From: Antrodiella citrinella
Lineage: Eukaryota; Basidiomycota; Agaricomycetes; Polyporales; Steccherinaceae
NCBI GenBank assembly: GCA_004802725.1
Contig: SGPM01000486.1
Coordinates: forward strand, 1-15,715
Direction: 5' to 3'
Length of the DNA stretch: 15,715 bases
This document shows, in pieces, positions 8,185 to 15,715 of the stretch (position 1 is the first letter of the stretch; every line of letters starts with the position of its first letter). The position numbers and the translations under genes were made by a program. The notes under the pieces were generated by a model, which worked only from the letters and a program-made list of their open reading frames with translations, had not been told where the DNA came from and made no database searches.

Positions 8185-8653
8185 ACTTCTGAACCATCTT
8201 TGACATTCTCTCTACCATACTTTTCATATGTTATTGGATTTTATATTCCTTGTTTTTCATGTTTGGGCTCGGACTACATTGACGGACATAATCATTACAA
8301 CGGCCTCTTTCCATTCTCACGTCCCTACCATGCACTCTCCTCATAGTCGATCTGTTGGCGTCATATGTGGCTGTCGTCTGCTACGTTTTGTTCCCCCGTT
8401 TGACATTGGATGATTGGTAAAGTTCCCTCTCCTTTCCTCTCCCTGGCTTTCCCTGTCTGTATATCTACATACGCTAAACAATCTAGATCGTAGTGTGGAC
8501 TGTGCGCTTCCGAAGCCTACAGTAGAGGCTGACCCAGCGTGCCAGTTTCATTTCAAATCGGACTACCACTCCTACTCGTTCACTAACTCACTGACATCCA
8601 TGACCGTATAGATTGGACTGACCCACGACAATCCACCGGGACTACCTCAAGAC
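8185..8653 (+). promoter_or_regulatory. Intergenic region upstream of the tetraspanin gene
   Basis: This 469-bp gap between two plus-strand genes holds the 3' UTR of the type II membrane protein gene and the tetraspanin promoter. A pyrimidine-rich tract lies at about 8422-8460 (CCCTCTCCTTTCCTCTCCC and following), a possible core promoter or transcription start. No supported ORF or RNA gene is seen. Confidence 0.45.
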
Positions 8654-10356
8654 ATGCTTACCAATACCGTCTCGTCGTCTGTCGCTTCAACGTCCTCAAC
8701 TATCCGACGTCGTTCGAATACGAACAGCCCGCAGCTCGATCCACCGAGCGTTGACATCCAAGTGGAGGACGTAGATGCTGTAGATGGCAGCAGCCCCACG
8801 GTGCTGCTTGTGCGGCCACGACATGGACTAGGTATCACGTCTGTTGGTCTGTCGGAGAGGTCAGGTTCGGTGGTCCTCCCGTTCGCTTCTCAGCAGTTCC
8901 GTAGGGTGTACCGCCTCGAAACACCTACGGAAAATGACCATCTTGCACCCTCCCCGAGTCCCCTCGCGAAACAATGCGAGTCACTGACGCGGATGTCCTC
9001 CTCATGCCTCGTTCCTCAGTCTGCCGCGCCATTCTCAGGAACCTCAAACGGAACAGCCAGATGCGGGTCTTTGTTGTCTTTGCTTCCCGTCGCTGCAGAC
9101 GTGCTCTCGCCTCGTAGCCCTCGGAGCTCACTTTTACCAGTATTCAGTGCGCACCGTGCCGACACGTCACCATCTCCTTCACGGTCTCCTTCTCCTCATG
9201 CCAGTCCGCTTCCTTCCACGCGTAGCTCAAGTCGTCTCCTCTCCTCTCCATATGACAACATCTCTCCTGCTGCCTCATCTCCTCCTGCACCTGGTTTCTG
9301 CCTCGTATCCTCCCTCAGCACCGCCGACAAATTCACCCGCAAATTCCCCGTCCATCGTCGGTCCATGAGGAATATCAGTCTTGCTGCTACGAACCGGTGC
9401 ATGAAAGGCAAGGGAGGCGCGGCGTTTGCTGGAACCTTGCTCGGCGAGGGCGAGGGATTGGGTATAGAATGGCCTGACCGATGGACGAAGCACAAGTGGT
9501 TTTTGCTCATCTCTGTTTGCACGATCTTCATGTACGGGCTCGGCGGGGCGGTATTCGCGGTGCTTACTTGGTTCCAGAGTAAGTCTCATCCTCTGCGTCG
9601 TTCTAGCATTGACTGATCATTTGCATCTGCTCACCAGCGTGGATTTACTCCGACGTCATGTTCGTGGCAGACTACGATATCCTCGTCCTCATCACCGTCT
9701 CCTCCGCCATCCTCCTCTTGACCTTCCTTATCGGCATCACCGGCACCATCCTCAACTCCCGTCCCATCCTCGCCATTTACGCCCTCCTCCTCTGGCCCGC
9801 CTTCGCCTCCATCCTCACCATCGGCTACACCTCCTACAAACGCTCTACCTTTGCCCTCGACCGCAAACTCAACTTCGCTTGGAGCCAGTGGTACACGTCC
9901 TTGGACCGCTTGATCATCCAGAACGCCCTCCACTGCTGCGGGTTCTACAATTCCATGCACGAAGTCACCGCGAGCAAGACGTGTTACGTGCGCACCTCTT
10001 TACCAGGCTGCAAAGCGAAGCTCTGGGCCTTTGAAAAAATGAACCTTGATAAAATATGGTTCTTGGTGTTCGGCGTCGTCGTGCCGCTGCACGTCGCGAA
10101 CATCTTCGTGGCTATGTGTTGCGCTAATCACGTTACGGTTAGGTTTGGAAAGGGGATCATGCCGAAAAGATATTGGTTGAAAGGAGAGGACGTGAAGAGG
10201 GATGCGGAGAGAATCCTAGGGTCTATAGGCGCTGTGGCGAGACCTGGTGTCGTGAGAGCGTCTTCCAGTGGCGTTTTCAGGGAGGACAAGGCAGAAGTCT
10301 CATCAGTGTTGGAAGACGAGTCGTGCACGATTTATGGACATTCTGAGAGGCTGTGA
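8654..10356 (+). CDS. Fungal tetraspanin with long Ser/Pro-rich N-terminal tail (547 aa)
   Basis: Exon 1 is 8654-9578 and exon 2 is 9638-10356, with a 59-nt GTAAGT...CCAG intron in phase 1 just after the first membrane helix. Four helices lie at about 282-306, 323-348, 352-374 and 448-470. The large outer loop between helices 3 and 4 carries the tetraspanin signature CCG (408-410, in LHCCGFYN), then Cys 424 and Cys 433 (LPGCK), which would form the two typical disulfides. The first ~280 residues are cytoplasmic, Ser/Pro-rich and low complexity (RSPSP-type repeats), far longer than in animal tetraspanins. This resembles the basidiomycete Tsp2-type proteins with extended tails. The C-terminal tail is about 75 residues, basic then acidic. 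Tetraspanins organise membrane protein complexes, and fungal ones act in development and host invasion. The start is the first ATG of the long frame; an upstream exon cannot be excluded. Family assignment is firm, subtype less so. Confidence 0.93.
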
Positions 10357-11094
10357 TAATAGGAAGGTCATGGAATGTTTGTAGTATTGTTTGTATAATG
10401 TTGGTCAACCAGTGTATCTGATTTCTCAGGCTGATGTGATGATACGCACACAAGGATCGCGGGACTTTCCAGATTTATGACATCGATGTTGGTCAGTAAG
10501 TACTAGTCCTATGGTCACAGGTGATTCTTTTATCTTTCGCTGATCCAGCTAATAAGGTTGTGACCCGCCATACCGACCTCCTGCGTTCACGACGTACCGC
10601 CACCGATGCAGGATCGCCCTGCGAGTTTATGTCAATGAAACGCGATGAATTCCGAACGATGAATTCTTACATCGTCTATATTCTTCAGCCGCTTCATAAA
10701 GGCATCATGCAAATATCTTTCCGAAACCCTCATCCGTATGAGATTCTCGAGGCCACATTACGACCTTCGTTTTCTGATGATCGACCGTGCCAGCTGACTA
10801 GGACGGGACCTCTCTGTCTCCGCTACCAGACAGCGAGCTCGTCTCCCTTTGTAAAGAAGGCCTCGCTACTTTGAGCCCGCTCATTCGCACGTTTTTGAAG
10901 ACATGTCTCCATCGGCCTCACACCGAAATGCCTTTGGAGATGTCAAATTAACGACGACCTTGAACCTACGGCTCTTTTCCCACCGGCATGCGCCATCGAC
11001 CCAATCAAGGAAGAAGTCGGGGTCCGTAAAAGATACAAAGGAGCGGGGTATTTTGCGGAATCATCTAACTGTAGACATGGATAGTACCTGTGAA
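10357..11094. other. Convergent intergenic region between tetraspanin and oxygenase genes
   Basis: The two flanking genes point toward each other, so this 738-bp interval holds both 3' ends. A plus-strand frame of 117 codons (10521-10874) and one of 78 codons (10903-11139) are present. A short stretch in a third frame after a CTGACTAG acceptor-like site near 10797-10804 also looks coding (LPDSELVSLCKEGL). None is recognised and no consistent exon chain could be built, so I call no gene. Confidence 0.5.
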
Positions 11095-14000
11095 TTATGC
11101 TTTGGTAAAGTCCAGCGTCATGGAAGTGCTCCCATATAATGTCGATTTCCCGATGGTGTATATCACCGTAGGATCCTGAGTGACCCTGCGCCGCTTTGCG
11201 GGGCGCGTCTCGCCGTCCATGGAACCAGACGACGAGTCATATCCGACGAGAGCAGAGATAGTGCTGAATTGAGTGCCGAGCATATGTTCCAGTCCCGCTC
11301 TAGTGTCGCTGGCAGCGTGTAGAATCGCAAGTCCTCTGGCTTGCACCGCGTGCCAGCGCATCGTCCAATACACGTTTTCAGACTTAGTGATCTATCATAT
11401 GATGTGAATATGACATCCAGTCAATGTTTTAACTGGCTACGCACTCGTAGCCCTTCCAAGTTTTTGGTCAAGGAGAGCATCTCACGGCCGGCTCGCTTCA
11501 CTTGCTCCTCTACATGTCGCCGCGACGTCCCTATGACAGGAGCCAGTACCCGGAGCTCGAGCTTTGATTGATCTTGGAAGAAGCTGCGGATTGGGGTGCA
11601 TAGTTGGCATGTACAAAAGCGTGAAAGCGCGACACAGAGAGGTGCAGATTCGTCGATCTGCGGTTTACGCTGGGCTTGAAAGACCTTTTCAAACCAAGTC
11701 AGGACGATGGTACGAAGTGTGGGCATAAAATGATCGACTAGATTGTGTGTCCGTGCTAGTTCACGGAGGTCCAAGATGGAAGGCGCAAGAATATTGTCCA
11801 CGTATTCCGGTAGTAGAAGACAACGCGGCTCCAGGATACGTTTGATGATATTGTCAGCACAAGTGGGCACCAACGCTCGACGCACGAGACAGAACTGGAG
11901 CGAATCTATGACCTCCTCCGATTTGGACAAGACAGCTGTTTCCGAATACTTCGTCAAGAGTGCGGACATGAGGGAGCTTGCATTGGGAACAGTATGATCC
12001 GTGGGGAAGAGTAGATAGTCCGCATGATTCGACATCGATTTGATGAATAGATGACAATGCATTGGCGACAACGCGTCGACAAGAGATTGGGAACTGAATA
12101 ATAGGTTCATGAGTCGCCCGAATTTGCATGATAGAAGATGTTCCGTACAGCGCAACCAGTGTTTCCAGTCCGCCGGGCAACGTCATGGCAGTCACGAGAG
12201 CCCAAATGCTTTTTCTCGATGTGGTGTACTTGAGCGGTGCTTTGACTCTCTTCACGAAAACCCCGAGGGTGAAGTTGAGATATTTGACCATGGACGGCAA
12301 GGAATCGGCTGCACCCGGATGTGACTGGACGTACTGCGCAACATCCTCAAGAAGTGGTATCATAACATCGTAGATCTGCTGGTGGGCTTCAGATGATGTA
12401 AGCGATGTGACGGAGGCAACCTTTTGGAAAATCACGGGGAGGAGATTATGAAACCTGCTCATGCAAGGTTCCAGATATCGTTTGACCAACTCGAGTCCGA
12501 TCTTCGCCGATCCAGACTTCATCGTGAAGCTGGTAAGAGAAAGCGCTTTGGACATAATGAGAGAGGCAATCTCAGTCTGGATGGTTTTCGACGTAATTTT
12601 AGCGAGATTCGGGTCATCGTACACCCTCGTAGCAAAGTCACGGAGAAGTACAGCATCCTCGATGCGCGGGAGAATGCTTTGACAAATTGAGCATATTCCC
12701 GATAGGTGACATGTATGTGTACTCACCTGTCTCGAAGGAACCCGATATTTCCGTGGATCAACGAGAGTTTCACGAAGAGCGAGCTATCTCCATGCCGCAG
12801 CTCACACAGCGATTGAACGGATGACTCTCTGGCATGAGATACCCATGGCAAGACATCATTGAGCTGGGCGTTGGACGCAGCATCGCCAGCTGAAACCGCC
12901 ACATTGTGCCAAGTTTCCACAGCCTGTAAGAAGGAAAATCGTCCGATGTTGCAAGTCTCGCATTCAAGCAAGATTTCCAGTCTAATAAAGGCTACATTGG
13001 CACGTCGAGGAAAAAATTGAGAGTCAACCTACGTTGGCTTAATGCTGCTGAAACCGAAGTGTTGAATGGCATTGAATATCGGCCCACTATCGGCAACAGC
13101 CTTGAAGATGACGATCCCCTTTGGCTTCGCACACACCTTCATTGCACGCTCCCAGAGGGCTAGAAGGTTCCAGGCATTGGCAGCACGACATACGGTTCGT
13201 GCGACCAGCAATGGCTCCTGGAATGTCAAAGTCAAGACAAACTCTGCAAGAGTCAAGTCGTCCGCGGATGGGACTACCGGACCTTTCCCGACAGAAAGCG
13301 AGAGCTTCCGACATGCGCGTTTCACGTCATTAGCGTAGCGCACTTCAACGTCATTGTACTGAGACCAGATCACAAGCACAGTTCGACTGCGACCTGTCGA
13401 GTAATATGAGTGTCTGTTGAAGCCTGTGTATGAAGATTCCCTTACTTGTTGAAAAATCAGTATCGTCATCCCGCCACATCGCTTCTTGGATGTCATCGGG
13501 TATTGATTCCCCCGGGTCATTGCATGATATATGTTTTGACACCGGAACTCCTTGCAGGTCTACAAGATGCCCGGAAGACATCTCATGTCTGCAGGAGTGA
13601 TGTACGAGAGTCAACCATGGGCTTGAATATTGTCTAGACGGTTCTGGTGGTGAGTTATCAATGATCATGGGACTCTCTGTGATGCGAGTACCTATTGCGC
13701 GAGCTGCGAAATGTATCCCAATGGTATTTGTCTTCGCTTTCGTGGAAGGAGTCGCAGTCGCTCTCCCCTGATAGGCTCCCACAGTGATCGTCATTACAGC
13801 AACTAGTAAGATCAGCCAACGCGAGGTGGAGATTCAGCTCCCGGGTCAGTACCTCCAACACAGCAAATTTCAGTGCATCCGCACTGGGCGAAGTTCGAAG
13901 ATCCACCAGGGAGTAGGTGTCGTCAAGCATGTAGACTATCTTGCTCGGTGTGTTTCTATTTCTCCCGACATCTTTTGTCCAAGACAGCAGGAGACGTCGA

Positions 14001-14206
14001 AGTCGTGAGGTGTTCTCTGTGAGTTTCGAAAACTCGGGACGAGGACACGTTGCGGTATGAAGTAGGTTGTACACAACAGCCAACCGATAACCAGAGGTGA
14101 TCGGCTTAAGCTCGTGTACAACTGTTGGTGTATACCATGCCACAGCTGTAGTTTCGTATGAGTTGAAGTCGTACGAGGTAGACAGAGCGCCGTGAGATAG
14201 GCTCAT
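11095..14206 (-). CDS. Fungal 2OG-Fe(II) oxygenase-family protein with long C-terminal region and NLS, 5' end uncertain
   Basis: Seven exons, 14206-13692, 13588-13446, 13393-13033, 12981-12727, 12676-12149, 12093-11445 and 11391-11095, join in one frame of 915 codons. Introns are 103, 52, 51, 50, 55 and 53 nt, all GT-AG. Near the start, HELKPITSGYRLAVVYNL matches the prolyl-4-hydroxylase-like core: His 31 would be the distal iron ligand and Arg 41 the 2-oxoglutarate ligand. The HxD motif expected about 50-80 residues upstream is not found. An acidic region follows, then RTVLVIW, a long helical section, a C-x-C-x2-C cluster (761, 763, 766) with His 794 that may bind zinc, and PAKRRRV at 881-887, a likely nuclear localisation signal. 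The ATG at 14206 is simply the first in frame. The true N-terminus may lie across the ambiguous bases at 14212-14394, or the gene may be 5'-truncated. Likely role: a nuclear protein hydroxylase or its inactive relative; substrate unknown. Confidence 0.82.
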
Positions 14207-14396
14207 GGAGCNTNNTGTTGAAATCTTTGATGAGGCAGTTCTCGTAGATCAACAACGGATTTATCATTGATCCCGTTTTCGTAGATAAAGCCCTCTTTTC
14301 GTGTATTNCCCCCTCTCTCATGCGTTTGCAAGAGCTCAGCCAAACGCAATACATTCATTATATTCCTACTGTCCTCAGGAATTCTAACACNNANGC
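14207..14396. other. Cluster of ambiguous bases next to the oxygenase gene
   Basis: N occurs at 14212, 14214-14215, 14308, 14391-14392 and 14394 and nowhere else in the window. The oxygenase frame breaks here. In the frame of exon 1 the bases before ATG 14206 read SSKIST-x-x-SMSLSHG. That would fit a family-like TGGS turn if the Ns are G, but a stop lies about a dozen codons further up. Low-quality sequence, a collapsed repeat or a missed indel could explain the lost N-terminal exons. Confidence 0.8.
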
Positions 14397-15715
14397 ATCT
14401 GGAAGCACGACGTCGTGGACCGAGAAAATACTGTAATCTCCCAAAGACAGTTTTCTGGCGCATGAACCTTTTTCCATCCGCACGTATCCCTCTTTCCACA
14501 TTTCGACCGTCGGTACCTGCAGTCGCTCTACCCACACCCTCCCAGAACACTGTGGCGCAGTGTGTGCTATGTGACGCCGACCCTTCGGCCTCATATTCCG
14601 CTCCTTGCGCCCTCATACCTACCACCTTCGCCGACCCATAGATTGTTGTCCAAATCGCGATCCTGGAAATATCTGATGCGCCACAGTCAGCTTTGTTGGA
14701 TCTGGAGATGTCGGTCGGGTACGTACTATCTTTGTCGACTCTGCGCTCAACAATCAGTCAAGTGTAACAAGAGACACGAACGAACATAACGGGTGGAAAC
14801 CACGTAGGTGAAAGAAGTGGCCTCAATACAAAACGCTACGACGCCACACTACGACTTCAGTGGCAGCAAGTAAGTTGTGGGGTGCAAGAGGTGGAACACG
14901 TCGCCGGTGAGCGAGTGCCATAAAATCCACGCTGTGCCACAATGTTTCGGAGGGAGTGAAGGTAGAAGAGACTGCTAGGGTGTAGGATGCTGAACGTTGA
15001 ATGAAGGACGCGAGTGGACAGGGAAAAGAGAGACATATCAACATTCGCTTTCATAGGATATGCCTTGTGCTTGTTCTGGCTCACCTCAAAACAACGGAGG
15101 AAGAGTCGCGTATGCTTGCGAGCCGACCTTTTGTTGTATTCAGATCAAAAATCGAGGGCGCAAGGCACATTGTGTTGCATCTCGTTACCTTCAGTAGTTC
15201 TCTGTTATCTATATTCCCTTGTGTCTCGCAAGGTTGAGCCTGCAGTCTACTGGAAAGAGACCAGATGAATTGGCCTGAAATCCGCGTCAGGAGATAGGTA
15301 TGGACATTCGTCGGGATTGCGTAGATCACTGTCACATCCTGCGTCGGTGTAAACAGATATCTAGATCAACGGAGAACAATAATTGACACTTACCAGCATA
15401 CGTCACTGTGGCGCGTCAATCAGACTCACGGATGGCGATCTTTGGGTCGAAATGCCCACAAGCATGCACGTTAAGCGACCCTTCGTCCAAAGATTGTGCG
15501 GTACCGGATACGGTTCATAGCTCGCACCGAAGAAAAAATTCACTGAGCCATGGACGAAATGGATTTCAGCCAGGGGTAAACGAGATACAGGGTACAAGGC
15601 GATTGCGCGAGTATGAGATTACATGCGGAGCTTCTTCTCCATGTCTGCGTGAATATCTAACGGCTGCCTGAATTCCTCACCTACGAATGACATTAAGACG
15701 CATATCCGGCTCAAA
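14397..15715. other. Right end without a supported gene
   Basis: Frames on both strands are short and overlap. The longest, 14203-14625 on the minus strand, gives no family motif and lacks the HxD expected upstream of the oxygenase core. On the minus strand, 15393-15339 has the form of a typical 55-nt fungal intron (GTAAGT...GACGCAG). It would join ATGCTG to a 258-nt frame ending at 15081 (87 aa), but the product is not recognised. At the very edge (15715-15672) a minus-strand stretch, FEPDMRLNVIR, ends at a GTGAGG donor-like site and may be part of a gene entering from outside. All this is weak. Confidence 0.4.

Noticed and set aside
9609..10034. 141-codon plus-strand frame rich in His, Leu and Pro, and its minus-strand counterpart
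   Set aside because: Both overlap the second exon of the tetraspanin, whose helices and CCG motif define the true frame.
10521..10874. 117-codon plus-strand frame between the convergent genes
   Set aside because: The product is not recognised, it has no supporting exon chain, and neighbouring frames look equally coding-like.
14203..14625. 140-codon minus-strand frame upstream of the oxygenase core
   Set aside because: It is a different frame from the HELKPITSGYR exon, contains Ns, stops just after 14206 and shows no family motif such as HxD. It could hide true exons but is not a gene as it stands.
1..15715. tRNA, rRNA, CRISPR array or complete transposon
   Set aside because: I looked for T-arm consensus sequences, regularly spaced repeats, terminal repeats and transposase or reverse transcriptase motifs on both strands and saw none that hold up.

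Overview
The window looks like nuclear DNA from a filamentous basidiomycete, probably a mushroom-forming Agaricomycete. The genes are split by very short GT-AG introns (about 42-66 nt) with donors such as GTAAGT, GTGAGT, GTATGT and GTACGT. Their spliced products match fungal families known from memory (a tetraspanin, a conserved single-pass membrane protein, and 2OG-Fe(II) oxygenase-like proteins). No database search was possible. All splice models rest on reading-frame continuity, splice signals and remembered family motifs.

Layout, left to right. Positions 3-617 (+) hold a fragment of a 2OG-oxygenase-family gene. Its start lies outside the window and its 3' part is missing. Positions 618-4138 are a 3.5 kb stretch without a convincing gene, with a perfect inverted repeat, an imperfect direct repeat and some coding-like debris. 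Two small minus-strand genes for single-pass membrane proteins follow (4139-4610 and about 5535-6097). They share a phase-1 intron inside the membrane segment and may be tandem paralogues. A divergent intergenic region leads to a clear five-exon plus-strand gene at 6831-8184 (382 aa, conserved fungal type II membrane protein, possibly LEA2-like outside the membrane). It is followed by a two-exon tetraspanin gene at 8654-10356 (547 aa). Convergent to it on the minus strand is a seven-exon gene at 11095-14206 (915 aa as modelled), the second 2OG-oxygenase-family copy. The last 1.5 kb, to 15715, contains ambiguous bases and no supported gene.

The most informative relation is between the two window ends. 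The left fragment and the right-hand gene encode the same domain, in opposite orientation, with two introns at exactly the same codon position and phase. The central four genes all encode predicted membrane proteins. Nothing in the sequence proves that they work together, and I do not see a clear novel multi-gene system. The best leads are the duplicated oxygenase family with one truncated copy and one copy whose catalytic N-terminus cannot be found, and the small membrane-protein pair with PPxY motifs and unsettled reading frames.
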